Shown: piece by piece, positions 25,351 through 33,304 of the stretch
Position numbering within the stretch: the first letter of the stretch is position 1
Layout: each line of letters starts with the position of its first letter
DNA from: Cohnella lubricantis
GTDB taxonomy: Bacteria; Bacillota; Bacilli; Paenibacillales; Paenibacillaceae
Direction: 5' to 3'
Assembly (NCBI RefSeq): GCF_014212015.1
Contig: NZ_JACJVN010000033.1
Coordinates: forward strand, 62,001-126,000
Length of the DNA: 64,000 nt
Made by a program: the position numbers and the translations under genes
Notes under the pieces: generated by a model
What the model was told of the DNA's origin: nothing
Database searches by the model: none
Seen by the model: the letters and a program-made list of their open reading frames with translations, nothing else

Positions 25351-25652
25351 GCAAGCCGCTTAGAGCCAGTATGCTGGATTACGCTGCGGGAGTCGATACG
25401 CGACCGTATCCAGGCGAGCTACCGGACGAACTGAAGAAGTACCATTACTATGTCGGCGACGCCGGACATGCCATAATGTGCGTCCTGGAGATGCACTGGC
25501 CGACCGATGAGCCGTACATGTATGAGATCCCGGTGCCGGTCAAGTACGTGCTTGAGCAGGGGTATCGGATCGACAACGACTTCGTCATCGTCGAGGCTCC
25601 GTACAACATGCGTTTCGGGCTGGACGTAGACGACAAATACTTCGAGTTCTAA
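25347..25652 (+). CDS. Protein co-transcribed with RHH regulator, unknown function
   Basis: This 101-residue protein starts at GTG 25347, overlapping the RHH stop. It contains aromatic-rich segments (KKYHYYVGDAGHAIMCVLEMHW and YMYEIPVPVKYVLEQGYRI), few charged clusters, no membrane segment and no recognisable catalytic motif. Being the only gene paired with the RHH regulator, it could be a toxin or a phage immunity factor, but nothing in the sequence proves this. A strong bidirectional terminator follows. Confidence 0.7.
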   Translation: MSKPLRASMLDYAAGVDTRPYPGELPDELKKYHYYVGDAGHAIMCVLEMHWPTDEPYMYEIPVPVKYVLEQGYRIDNDFVIVEAPYNMRFGLDVDDKYFEF

Positions 25653-25664
25653 AGCGAGACGCGA

Positions 25665-25700
25665 AAAGAGCAGGAGGGATAACCTCGCTGCTCTTTTTTA
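25665..25700. terminator. Bidirectional terminator
   Basis: AAAGAGCAG (25665-25673) pairs with CTGCTCTTT (25688-25696), extended by AGG/CCT inside, followed by TTTTA on the plus strand and a matching A-run for the minus strand. It separates the convergent genes on either side. Confidence 0.8.
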
Positions 25701-25705
25701 GTCGG

Positions 25706-26029
25706 TTATATTTTGAACCCCTTCAGCTTGTCCATGCTGGCTTTTGACGATCCGAGGCTCGGCGCCGGCTGTGACGGCGTTTCGTGGCTACTAGAAATAA
25801 TTCGGAGACTATAGGACATGTCCTGTAGATGATCAACGACGACCCCAAAAGCATACACAAGTATGCCGGTTACGACCCCACTCACCCACCAAGTGAATGC
25901 AAGTCCCCATCTAAATGGCACGTCATAGTAATCACCTAATAGTTCAATCGACTGGTTAGCCTGCACAATTCCGACGATGATGGCAAGCACAATGGTTATG
26001 ACGGATAACCCCTTTAAGACCTGGCCCAT
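25706..26029 (-). CDS. Small two-helix membrane protein
   Basis: This 107-residue minus-strand protein has two likely transmembrane segments, about residues 6-26 (LSVITIVLAIIVGIV) and 42-64 (LAFTWWVSGVVTGILVYAFGVVV), and a Ser/Pro-rich cytoplasmic tail. GC content is lower than in its surroundings. In prophages such genes may act in superinfection exclusion or as host-conversion factors, but no motif confirms it. Confidence 0.68.
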   Translation of the reverse strand: MGQVLKGLSVITIVLAIIVGIVQANQSIELLGDYYDVPFRWGLAFTWWVSGVVTGILVYAFGVVVDHLQDMSYSLRIISSSHETPSQPAPSLGSSKASMDKLKGFKI

Positions 26030-26097
26030 ATAATTACCTCCATATTTTCAATGTCGACATTATTCTACTACAAAATGGAGAATTGTGGGAGCTACTA

Positions 26098-26127
26098 TTG
26101 AATACGAACACATATTCGCATTATAAT
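26098..26127 (+). promoter_or_regulatory. Sigma-A promoter with LexA/DinR-box-like operator
   Basis: TTGAAT (26098-26103) and TATAAT (26122-26127) are 18 bases apart. Between them is CGAACACATATTCG (26105-26118), one change from the Bacillus-type LexA box core GAAC-N4-GTTC. It points to SOS-induced expression of the gene at 26160. Confidence 0.6.
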
Positions 26128-26159
26128 AGTACCATACAACTAATGGGGAGGCGGACCGC

Positions 26160-26543
26160 ATGATTGGAGACAGCGAGCTGCAGCTGATCCAGCGTCATAT
26201 CGTGCTGCAGGAGATGGTCAGGCTGACCGAGGACGAGATCCGGCGCATCCGGGAATCACGCATGCCGTTGCGCGGCGCAGCAGAACGTCTTGCGAAGACG
26301 ACACTGGCCGGTGTGCTGCTGGAGCTGGGGGCATCACGCGAGCAACTGCGTGCAAACCGCATATGGGTAGCTGACAAGGGTATGCCGCAGGGTGAGGATA
26401 TGCTGGTGTATCGGTACTCCCATCAAGGCCGGCAGGGCACATATCCAATTACGACAAAAGGTCTGCGTGAAGAGGTTGAGCGGCAGGGCGAGCTGCTGGC
26501 GGATAGGTGGACGCAGATATGCGATGCGGCGATGAGGGGATAG
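26160..26543 (+). CDS. Prophage protein of unknown function, possibly SOS-regulated
   Basis: This 127-residue protein starts at ATG 26160 behind GGGGAGG. The first 60 residues are helical and charged (LQEMVRLTEDEIRRIRE). The second half is mixed, with GEDMLVYRYSHQGRQGTYPITTKGLREEV. It is preceded by a good sigma-A promoter with a LexA-box-like site, so it may be induced by DNA damage together with the prophage. It could be an antirepressor-like or excision-related factor; no family is recognised. Confidence 0.68.
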   Translation: MIGDSELQLIQRHIVLQEMVRLTEDEIRRIRESRMPLRGAAERLAKTTLAGVLLELGASREQLRANRIWVADKGMPQGEDMLVYRYSHQGRQGTYPITTKGLREEVERQGELLADRWTQICDAAMRG

Positions 26544-26700
26544 GAGTTACCAGCCCGCAACCAGAAATTACAGGGATATATTTCTTGTTCTTTCAGTGGG
26601 TAGCGGTTACATGTTTCGACAGCTTTCGACATGAAGTTAGGAGTAAATTTACAGAAACGAGAAATCACATTTCCCAATCTGTCCAAAGGAGGTGCGGAAG

Positions 26701-26928
26701 TTAATCCGCTGGTTTACTCTTTTTGAATCCTTCGTACAGATCTCGAAATGTGCAATCTAGAAGCTCCTCGGCGATGTAAATGTCCTCAGGTGTCATTGGA
26801 GTTTTCCCGGCGCATATGTAAGAGATCATACGCTTGGATCGACCTGACCGGCGAGCGTACTCGGCTTTTGTCCAACCTTTAGCTTCGATCAGTTCTCCGA
26901 GTAAACACCTCCCGCGGGAGATGTCCAT
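26701..26928 (-). CDS. Cro/C1-type (XRE) HTH regulator
   Basis: This 75-residue minus-strand protein is almost entirely an XRE helix-turn-helix: LGELIEAKGWTKAEYARRSGRSKRMISYICAGKTPMT, followed by the closing helix DIYIAEELLDCTFRDLYE. It has no dimerisation or peptidase domain. It is divergent from the short S24-like gene at 26989, and a TATAAT sequence in the 60-base gap between them may be its -10 box. It probably controls lysogeny-region genes at the prophage right end. Confidence 0.85.
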   Translation of the reverse strand: MDISRGRCLLGELIEAKGWTKAEYARRSGRSKRMISYICAGKTPMTPEDIYIAEELLDCTFRDLYEGFKKSKPAD

Positions 26929-26988
26929 TGTCTACTCCTATTCAATTGATAGTGCAGGAACATTATACCATCAAAGGAGTGTAAAATC

Positions 26989-27240
26989 ATGCAGGTTGTA
27001 ATGGCAGCATCGAATGCGGTTGGTCGAATACTGGAAGGCGATCTATTGGTCGTCGATCTGAATGCTGTTGCAGCCGAAGGAGAGATAGTAATCTGTTCTC
27101 CGGATGACAGGTTACATATTTATGAGGATTCGCTTGCTGGGGACGTGGTGGGTAAAGTAATTCGGGTTTACGCTGATCCTCCGAAGAGATGTAATGTAGA
27201 CGCATCACTTCCAGAGTTTCCGGCCAGTCTCTCAACATAG
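26989..27240 (+). CDS. Short S24/LexA C-terminal-like protein
   Basis: This 83-residue protein starts behind AAAGGAG. Residues 8-58 (ASNAVGRILEGDLLVVDLN, GEIVICSPDDRLHIY, VVGKVIRVYADP) have the order of short strands seen in the S24 peptidase fold of LexA and UmuD: a Ser, then GD, then V-D, then the terminal GKVI strand. The Lys that completes the Ser-Lys dyad is not evident, and no DNA-binding domain is present. It may be a remnant of a repressor or a stand-alone modulator of the adjacent XRE protein. Low confidence in fold. Confidence 0.6.
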   Translation: MQVVMAASNAVGRILEGDLLVVDLNAVAAEGEIVICSPDDRLHIYEDSLAGDVVGKVIRVYADPPKRCNVDASLPEFPASLST

Positions 27241-27310
27241 TGGGCAAAGAAATAAGGGCGGTCCTTGCTGTGCGGGATCTCCCATATTTCTTTGCCCACA
27301 TTTTGCCCAC
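27241..27310. repeat. Inverted and direct repeats at prophage right edge (candidate att/arm sites)
   Basis: TGGGCAAAGAAATA (27241-27254) is repeated in perfect inverse at 27285-27298. The 9-mer TTTGCCCAC appears at 27291-27299 and again at 27302-27310. The stem begins right at the stop of the last phage-like gene, so it can also act as a terminator. Direct TTTGCCCAC copies may be integrase arm sites. No integrase gene is in the window to test this. Confidence 0.5.
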
Positions 27311-27495
27311 GGACTTTCGGGAAACAGCCAGATTGGGGTTATTGATGTTACAGCAGATAAAAGCTTGAAAGCCTTGATCTTATGCGGTTTTCTAGACTGC
27401 CGGGAATCAACTTCCCAAATGTTACAGTCTCAAAAATAATCAAGTTCGAGATGGAAGGCTCGATCGGTTAAGGGGAGCTGCTGCTTCCAGAGCAG
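27311..27495. other. Gap between prophage and host genes
   Basis: With the repeats at 27241-27310, this is part of a 400-base stretch without a gene between 27241 and 27643. I see no open frame with a ribosome binding site and no tRNA remnant. The phage-host junction is expected in or near this gap. Confidence 0.4.
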
Positions 27496-27525
27496 AAGAG
27501 TCCGCCATTTGGCGGGCTCTTTTTT
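27496..27525 (+). terminator. Rho-independent terminator
   Basis: AAGAGTCCGCC (27496-27506) pairs with GGCGGGCTCTT (27511-27521) around ATTT, followed by TTTT. It lies upstream of the NlpC/P60 gene and probably ends a host transcript once contiguous with DNA left of the prophage. Confidence 0.8.
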
Positions 27526-27643
27526 GACCTTATAAGACAGGATCAGTCTTTGTTGGACGGACTGCTGCAGCCTACATAAAAGCGATCGGCAAGCAGCATT
27601 ATAACCGGGGACAGACTTCAGCAACGGAGGGGAACATCTCCCG

Positions 27644-28675
27644 ATGGTCAAATATCGATACGAGAAGTGGATCGGCGGCATGTCGGCAGCGCTAGTCCTA
27701 TCGGCTGCGTTATCCGGCTGTCTAAGCAATCCTGGAGATACTCAAGGGGAGCTAAAGAATTATTCAGGTCCCGTCAAAGTGAAGACGCTGGAACAGACGC
27801 GAGCGGAAGAACGAAGCGCGCAAAGCGTGGTGCCGATTACTCAAATTCATAACCAGGGCTATGTTCCGATAGACGCTGTTGCCAAGGCCATCGGATTCCA
27901 CGGCGAATGGCTCAAGGACGGCAAATACGGGGTCGGAGACAGGGATGCCGCCTTGTTGTTCCGTCCCGGAGAGAGCACCGTCGATAACGGAGAGGGTTCC
28001 ACTCGCATGGTCGGACCGGCGGTGAAGCAGAATGGCAAGCTGTATGTACCGGTCGAGTCGCTGCAAGCCTTGTTCGGGGATGCAGCAAGCTTCCGCTCAG
28101 ACGATCATCAGCTATCTTTTTACCCGCGGCTTGAAGGTAGCGATTCGGGAGCCGATGACCTCGCGCTGCCGTTCAAGGATGGTCAGTCGACTGCGCAGGG
28201 CGGTTTGAATGCTCAGAGTGCGGGGCGCGGCCGACAGCCGGGTTCCGATGCGGGGAACTTCCGGTCGCTGGCTAGCAGTTCAACGGGGGATCAAATTATA
28301 CGGGAAGCCAAGAGATATATGGGTGTAAAATACGATTTTGGCGCGGAGAACTATTCCGAATCGGGAACGTTTGATTGCTCCTCCTATACGAGGTATATAT
28401 TCGCCAAGTTCGGCGTGTCGCTTCCGCGCACGGCGAGAGCGCAAGGCAAGCTGGGCCGATCGGTATCCAGAGACGAGCTGCAGAAGGGCGACCTGGTGTT
28501 CTTCTCGGTTCCGGGGAGATTCAAGAGCGACTCCACCGTCGGCCATGTCGGCATCTATATGGGCAACGGCGAGATGATCAACGCCAACACGGAGCCCGAA
28601 GACGGCGTGCAAATCACCGATATCAACAAGCCCTACTGGCAGGAGACATTCCTATTCGCGAAGAGGGTGTTGTAA
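27644..28675 (+). CDS. NlpC/P60 lipoprotein (peptidoglycan endopeptidase)
   Basis: This 343-residue secreted lipoprotein cleaves peptide stems of peptidoglycan. Its signal peptide ends at the lipobox LSGC near residue 27. Residues about 65-160 resemble a copper amine oxidase N-terminal-type domain (YVPIDAVAKAIGF, KLYVPVESLQALFG). A Gln/Gly/Ser linker follows, then an NlpC/P60 domain with catalytic Cys245 (FDCSSYTRY) and His in GHVGIYMGNGEMINA. The combination is common in Paenibacillus. A strong bidirectional terminator follows. Confidence 0.9.
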   Translation: MVKYRYEKWIGGMSAALVLSAALSGCLSNPGDTQGELKNYSGPVKVKTLEQTRAEERSAQSVVPITQIHNQGYVPIDAVAKAIGFHGEWLKDGKYGVGDRDAALLFRPGESTVDNGEGSTRMVGPAVKQNGKLYVPVESLQALFGDAASFRSDDHQLSFYPRLEGSDSGADDLALPFKDGQSTAQGGLNAQSAGRGRQPGSDAGNFRSLASSSTGDQIIREAKRYMGVKYDFGAENYSESGTFDCSSYTRYIFAKFGVSLPRTARAQGKLGRSVSRDELQKGDLVFFSVPGRFKSDSTVGHVGIYMGNGEMINANTEPEDGVQITDINKPYWQETFLFAKRVL

Positions 28676-28690
28676 AGCCACGCAACGCAA

Positions 28691-28735
28691 AACGGCATTT
28701 TCCAGACGCAGCGGTCTTGAAAATGCCGTTCTTGT
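28691..28735. terminator. Bidirectional terminator between convergent genes
   Basis: AACGGCATTTTC (28691-28702) pairs perfectly with GAAAATGCCGTT (28719-28730). It serves the NlpC/P60 gene on the plus strand and the HD-GYP gene on the minus strand. Confidence 0.8.
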
Positions 28736-28749
28736 GTTTGCCTATACCA

Positions 28750-29802
28750 TTAGAGATACACGAGTTGGATCTCATTCTGCGGGTGGATGGAAGTGTCAAT
28801 GAATTGTTCTCCCACTTGGACAAGCGGATTAAACAGCAAAGTGGGATGATTCATAATAATCGTTCCGGTCTCGCCGCTTCGCATCGTGACACGCTTGCCG
28901 ATGAAGTTCGGCAGCATATGGCGAATGAAGGTGAGCGTCATATGCGGATCCAGCTCCTTGAAGCTTAAGCGATAAAGCTCCTTCAGAACGGTCAGCATAT
29001 TGACCTTCTCACGATATGGCCGAGAAGTGATCATCGCGCTGTACACATCTGCAACCGACACGACGCGGGACATGGGACGAATGCTGTCGGCCGGCAATTG
29101 ATTCGGATAGCCGGTACCGTCCATTCGCTCGTGGTGCTGCAGGGCGGCTTCGGCGATGATGGGATCCCCGAATGAAGCCAGAAGAATCTCATAGCCGTAC
29201 TCGGGGTGCCGTCGAATCTCACGCATTTCTTCTTCTGTAAGGGCCGCGGGCTTCGTCAGGATCGATTCGGGGACACGAGTCTTGCCGATATCATGAAGGA
29301 ATCCAGCCTTGCCAGCGTGATTCGCTTCTTCATCGCTCCATCCGAGCCAATGAGCAAGGAAGAAGCTGAGCATGCCGACCTGTACGGAATGCTGGTATGT
29401 ATATTCGTCTTGGTTGTTTAATAGCAATAGAAGAGAGATGACGTCTCTCTCCTTCTGAATATTGTCAACCAACGGCCCGAAGCTTGCTTCGACTTCGCTG
29501 TCCAGCACTCGGCCTATTTCTAGCGCTTTCTTAAATATGGCTTCGTAGCCCGTGACAGCGTTATCATAATAAGGCCGTATCCGAGATTGCTGAGAAGGGA
29601 TTGCGCCTTGGCTTGCCTGAGCTTCCAGCGCTGCCCCAGAGCGCCGCTGTATCTCCACTTCTTGGACGTGGAGCTGTCGAAGTCGCGCTAGATCCTTCTC
29701 CTGAAGGAACGTTCCCTTAGACAGTACATGAAGTCCTTGATTGGTGAAAATATCTTCGGCCAAGCAGTCTCCCGGCTGCAGGTCTGACAAGCTTACTCTC
29801 AT
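28750..29802 (-). CDS. HD-GYP domain protein (c-di-GMP phosphodiesterase type)
   Basis: This 350-residue protein has an N-terminal sensing part of about 110 residues (MRVSLSDLQPGDCLAEDIFTNQG) and a C-terminal HD-GYP domain. The domain shows HDIGKTRVPESIL, HPEYGYEIL, HHERMDGTGYP and VADVYSAM, with all metal-binding His and Asp residues present and the GYP triplet intact. It should hydrolyse cyclic di-GMP. ATG 29802 follows GAGGTG by nine bases; the upstream TTG at 29820 lacks a site. A paralogue with the same layout lies at 34321. Confidence 0.9.
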   Translation of the reverse strand: MRVSLSDLQPGDCLAEDIFTNQGLHVLSKGTFLQEKDLARLRQLHVQEVEIQRRSGAALEAQASQGAIPSQQSRIRPYYDNAVTGYEAIFKKALEIGRVLDSEVEASFGPLVDNIQKERDVISLLLLLNNQDEYTYQHSVQVGMLSFFLAHWLGWSDEEANHAGKAGFLHDIGKTRVPESILTKPAALTEEEMREIRRHPEYGYEILLASFGDPIIAEAALQHHERMDGTGYPNQLPADSIRPMSRVVSVADVYSAMITSRPYREKVNMLTVLKELYRLSFKELDPHMTLTFIRHMLPNFIGKRVTMRSGETGTIIMNHPTLLFNPLVQVGEQFIDTSIHPQNEIQLVYL

Positions 29803-29945
29803 GGCGCACACCTCGGACAATGATCGATTGTTAGTCGAAACGAGTCGTAATAAATCGAATTACTTCATTGTACCTATGCTACCAACAATTAGGGGGGGTT
29901 GCAATAGAATTATTTCTACCTTTAGTCATAAACGTACATTTATTG

Positions 29946-30689
29946 TTAGTTTGGAAGAAGCGGGTTCCAAGGTCCTTGCTGATGCCCCTTCCATTCCGAT
30001 CCGTCCTCGTAAACTTCCTTCTTCCATATCGGTACAGTCTGCTTCAATCGCTCGATCGCGTAACGGCTTGCTTCATATCCTTGCTGCCGATGGGCCGAGG
30101 ACACGGCGATCACGACGCTGGCCTCGCCAATGTCGACGGTTCCGATGCGGTGATGAATCGCGCATAAGGTGCCGGGCCATCTCTCGGCGATCTCTTCGCC
30201 TATTGCTCTCAGGCTTGCCATGGCCATCGGCTCATACGCCTCATACTCCAGCTTCACGGTCCGCTGCCCGTTCGTCCATTCCCGCGTCGTGCCGATGAAC
30301 AGCAGTATAGCTCCGTGATCCGGGTGAGCGACCAGCCGGCTGACCTTCTCCGCAACTAGCGGGGAGTGTGTGACAGCATACCGCTGATCTGAGGGGGAGG
30401 AGCCATCCGCATGAGCGGGATCGTCGCCGGATCCGCCTGATACCGGCGGCAGAAGAGCGAGCTCGTCATGGCGGGAGACGACGCTCTCGTCATCGGCGAA
30501 GGTCTGGTTGCGCGCCATGAACGACACTTGAATCAGCTGCGCTTGTTCCGGATGCTCGGCCATCAGCCGGCGCTTAATCTCTTTGATCGGAAGCTCGGAT
30601 TCCTCGTATTCCAAGAATAGCGCTCGCGTTCGCAGTTGGTCGGCGAGGCCTGCGAACAGGGCGATTCGCCATGCGGGTTCGTTGGGCAT
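29946..30689 (-). CDS. Fused molybdopterin synthase MoaD-MoaE
   Basis: This 247-residue protein joins both subunits of molybdopterin synthase, which turns cyclic pyranopterin into molybdopterin. Residues 1-86 are MoaD-like and end in PPVSGG, the Gly-Gly that must be free to carry the thiocarboxylate. Residues about 105-247 are MoaE, with GAILLFIGTTREWTNG, the AVSSAHRQQGYEASRYAIE segment and PIWKKEVYEDGSEW containing the catalytic lysines. The linker SGDDPAHADGSSPSDQ suggests proteolytic release of MoaD, as reported for mycobacterial MoaX. ATG 30689 has better spacing to GGAAGG than 30695. It is divergent from moaA. Confidence 0.9.
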   Translation of the reverse strand: MPNEPAWRIALFAGLADQLRTRALFLEYEESELPIKEIKRRLMAEHPEQAQLIQVSFMARNQTFADDESVVSRHDELALLPPVSGGSGDDPAHADGSSPSDQRYAVTHSPLVAEKVSRLVAHPDHGAILLFIGTTREWTNGQRTVKLEYEAYEPMAMASLRAIGEEIAERWPGTLCAIHHRIGTVDIGEASVVIAVSSAHRQQGYEASRYAIERLKQTVPIWKKEVYEDGSEWKGHQQGPWNPLLPN

Positions 30690-30813
30690 GTCCATATTCC
30701 TTCCATTGCGTGTTCAATCTCTACTGGCTAAAGCATACCATAACGATGTTTAAAATGTTATTCTAGTATCAATGAATGCGCGATGAACCGCATGGAGCGA
30801 GGAGGGACCGACG

Positions 30814-31818
30814 ATGCCGGAGATGGTGGATCGATTCGGCCGGAAGCACACCTATTTGCGTATATCGGTCACAGACCGTTGCAACTTGCGCTGCTTATAT
30901 TGCATGCCGGGAGAAGGCATGAAGTTCATGGATCAAGACCGCCTTCTCTCCTACGGCGAGATTGCCGAAGTCGCAGAGGCGGCAGCGGAGAGAGGCATCC
31001 GCAAGCTCCGCATTACGGGCGGGGAACCGCTCGTGCGCCCCGATCTCGATCAATTGATCGCGCGACTCGCAGCTATCAAGGGGATCGAGGAGATCGCGCT
31101 GACGACGAACGGCCTGCTCCTGGCTGCGCAAGCGCAGAAGCTGAAGGACGCCGGACTGAATCGAGTGAACATCAGCTTGGATACGCTGGATCAGACGAGG
31201 TTCAAGTTCATCGCGCGGCGGGGCAATCTGGACAAGGTGCTGGAAGGCATTCGGGCGGCGTCGGAAGCCGGCCTCCAACCGATTAAGCTGAACTGTGTCC
31301 TGCTGAAGGGGATTAACGAAGACGAGATTGCCGCCTTCCTTCGCATGTCCGTCGAGCATCCGCTGCATATCCGCTTCATTGAATATATGCCGATCGGTCA
31401 TGACGACGAAGGCTGGCGCAATCATTATTTGCCGTTAAACCGCGTGCTGGAGACGGCGAGAGAAGCCGGCTTTGAGCTTGAAGCGGGCTCGGCGGCGCCG
31501 GAAGGCAGCGGTCCGTCGGAGAACTGGCGCATACGCGGCGCGGCTGGCACCTTCGGCTTGATTCATCCCGTCAGCGAGCACTTCTGCAAGAGCTGCAACC
31601 GGCTGAGGCTGACGGCTGACGGCCATATTAAGCCTTGTCTCTATTGGATGGATGAATTGAATGTACGTCCCGCGCTCGGTTCGAAGGAAGCCCTTCACAC
31701 ACTGTTCGACCGGGCTATGGACATTAAGCCCGAGAATCATGAGATGGCCGCGCTGCTCGCAGGAGAGGCGCAGTCGCATAGGCCGACCGAACGAAGAATG
31801 TCCCAAATCGGCGGTTAA
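30814..31818 (+). CDS. moaA: GTP 3',8-cyclase MoaA
   Basis: This 334-residue radical SAM enzyme makes the first molybdenum cofactor intermediate from GTP. The SAM cluster is CNLRCLYCMP near residue 24-33, followed by the glycine-rich RKLRITGGEPLVRPDL. The C-terminal cluster is CKSCNRLRLTADGHIKPCL near residue 260. The protein ends in QIGG, the conserved Gly-Gly tail needed for activity. AGGAGGG precedes ATG 30814. It is divergent from the MoaD-MoaE fusion; the remaining cofactor genes are not in this window. Confidence 0.96.
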   Translation: MPEMVDRFGRKHTYLRISVTDRCNLRCLYCMPGEGMKFMDQDRLLSYGEIAEVAEAAAERGIRKLRITGGEPLVRPDLDQLIARLAAIKGIEEIALTTNGLLLAAQAQKLKDAGLNRVNISLDTLDQTRFKFIARRGNLDKVLEGIRAASEAGLQPIKLNCVLLKGINEDEIAAFLRMSVEHPLHIRFIEYMPIGHDDEGWRNHYLPLNRVLETAREAGFELEAGSAAPEGSGPSENWRIRGAAGTFGLIHPVSEHFCKSCNRLRLTADGHIKPCLYWMDELNVRPALGSKEALHTLFDRAMDIKPENHEMAALLAGEAQSHRPTERRMSQIGG

Positions 31819-31836
31819 GCTTCGCAGGAGGTCAAG

Positions 31837-33276
31837 ATGGAGGAAAGCACCGGGAAGCTGACGTTGCTGCATACGAATGACATACACAGCCATTTGGAAG
31901 AGGCGGCGCGAATCGCCGGATGTGTCCGCAAGCTTCGGCAGGATGTCCCCGAGCGGGACTTGCTCCTCGTCGACTGCGGCGACTTCCTGGATCGCGTCCG
32001 TTTAGAGACGGAGGGCACGCAGGGGAAGGCGAATATCAGGCTGCTGGCGGAGCTGGCGTACGACGCCGTTGCAATGGGCAATAATGAAGGGCTCTCCTAT
32101 ACGCGCCCCGAGCTTGACGAGTTATTCGCCCGTGTGCCATTTCCGGTCCTGTGCGCCAATCTGACAGTCGCCTCTGACGGATCCCGGCCGGGCTGGCTGT
32201 CTCCGGCTGCAGTGATCGAGAAGGCGGGCTTAAGAATAGCTCTTCTCGGATTGACGGCGCCGTTCCGGGAATTCTACGAGCTGCTTGGCTGGCAGGTGGA
32301 AGACCCGCTGCAGACGGCGAAGCGATGGGTGCGCAAGCTGCGTGAAGAGGCAGACGTCGTTATTCTTCTCTCGCATCTCGGCCTGAGACAGGATGAACGT
32401 CTGGCGTCGGCGATCGAGGGCATCGACGTCATCCTAGGCGCTCATACGCACCACTTGCTGGAGACTCCGCTTCGGATCGGCTCTACCGTCGTTTGCGCGG
32501 CGGGCAAGTTCGGACGGCACCTCGGCGTGGTCCGGATCGAGAAGCAGCCGGATGGCTCGCTGGCGGTTGAAGGCTGCTGCGTTCCTACCGCAGATATACA
32601 GCCTGACGCGAAGACGGAAGCGCTGCTCGAAGAATGCCGCCAAGAAGCGCTTGCCGCTATGGACATTCCGATTGCGAGGCTGACGCATTCGCTCGCCTCC
32701 GAGACGGACCGCGAATCGCCGCTTGGCACGCTTCTGGCGTCCGCGATCCGCAGGGCGACCGGTGCGGAGATCGGCTTGACGAACGCCGGGCAGCTGCTCT
32801 CGGGATTGCCGGCCGGTACGGCTACGAGAAGAGACATCCATGCCATCTGTCCTTCTCCGATCAATCCATGCCTGATAAGGCTGAAGGGGAAATTCCTGCG
32901 CCGTTCATTGGAAGAGAGCTTGCTGCCGGAATTTATCGGCCTTGAATTTCAAGGGTACGGATTCCGCGGCCGCTGGCTCGGTACGCTGTGCACGGACGGA
33001 TTGGAATGGACGGTTGACGACTCCCGCCCTCCGTACGAGAAAGTGATCGAGGCGTCCGTAGGCGGCGCGCCGTTGGATGACGAACGGGAGTATACGGTCG
33101 GGACGCTGGATATGTTCACATTCGGCATCGGCTACTTGGGCCTGAAGGAAGGGACGGTCGTCCGGTATCTGCTGCCGGAGTTCATCCGGGATGTACTGGC
33201 GGAAGCGCTGAACGACCAAGAGGCCATTGCCGATTGCAGCCGCCCGCGCAGATATGCGGCAGGGCATACTGCCTGA
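31837..33276 (+). CDS. 5'-nucleotidase-family metallophosphoesterase
   Basis: This 479-residue enzyme has the YunD-like cytosolic layout, with no signal peptide. The metallophosphatase domain shows LLHTNDIHSHLEE near residue 10, DCGDFLDR, AMGNNEGLS, LLSHLGLRQD and GAHTHHLLETPL, covering both metal sites. The C-terminal half is a 5'-nucleotidase substrate-binding domain (IGLTNAGQLLSGLP, GYGFRGRWLG). ATG 31837 has AGGAGG upstream and lies 18 bases after moaA, so the two may be co-transcribed. Substrate unknown; nucleotides or related phosphoesters are likely. Confidence 0.9.
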   Translation: MEESTGKLTLLHTNDIHSHLEEAARIAGCVRKLRQDVPERDLLLVDCGDFLDRVRLETEGTQGKANIRLLAELAYDAVAMGNNEGLSYTRPELDELFARVPFPVLCANLTVASDGSRPGWLSPAAVIEKAGLRIALLGLTAPFREFYELLGWQVEDPLQTAKRWVRKLREEADVVILLSHLGLRQDERLASAIEGIDVILGAHTHHLLETPLRIGSTVVCAAGKFGRHLGVVRIEKQPDGSLAVEGCCVPTADIQPDAKTEALLEECRQEALAAMDIPIARLTHSLASETDRESPLGTLLASAIRRATGAEIGLTNAGQLLSGLPAGTATRRDIHAICPSPINPCLIRLKGKFLRRSLEESLLPEFIGLEFQGYGFRGRWLGTLCTDGLEWTVDDSRPPYEKVIEASVGGAPLDDEREYTVGTLDMFTFGIGYLGLKEGTVVRYLLPEFIRDVLAEALNDQEAIADCSRPRRYAAGHTA

Positions 33277-33304
33277 CGATTGACGAGCAGAGGAGTGAAG
33301 CGCC

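Noticed and set aside
1-27300. Search for an integrase or large serine recombinase
   Set aside because: No gene in this part shows integrase motifs; it is probably left of the window, or lost.
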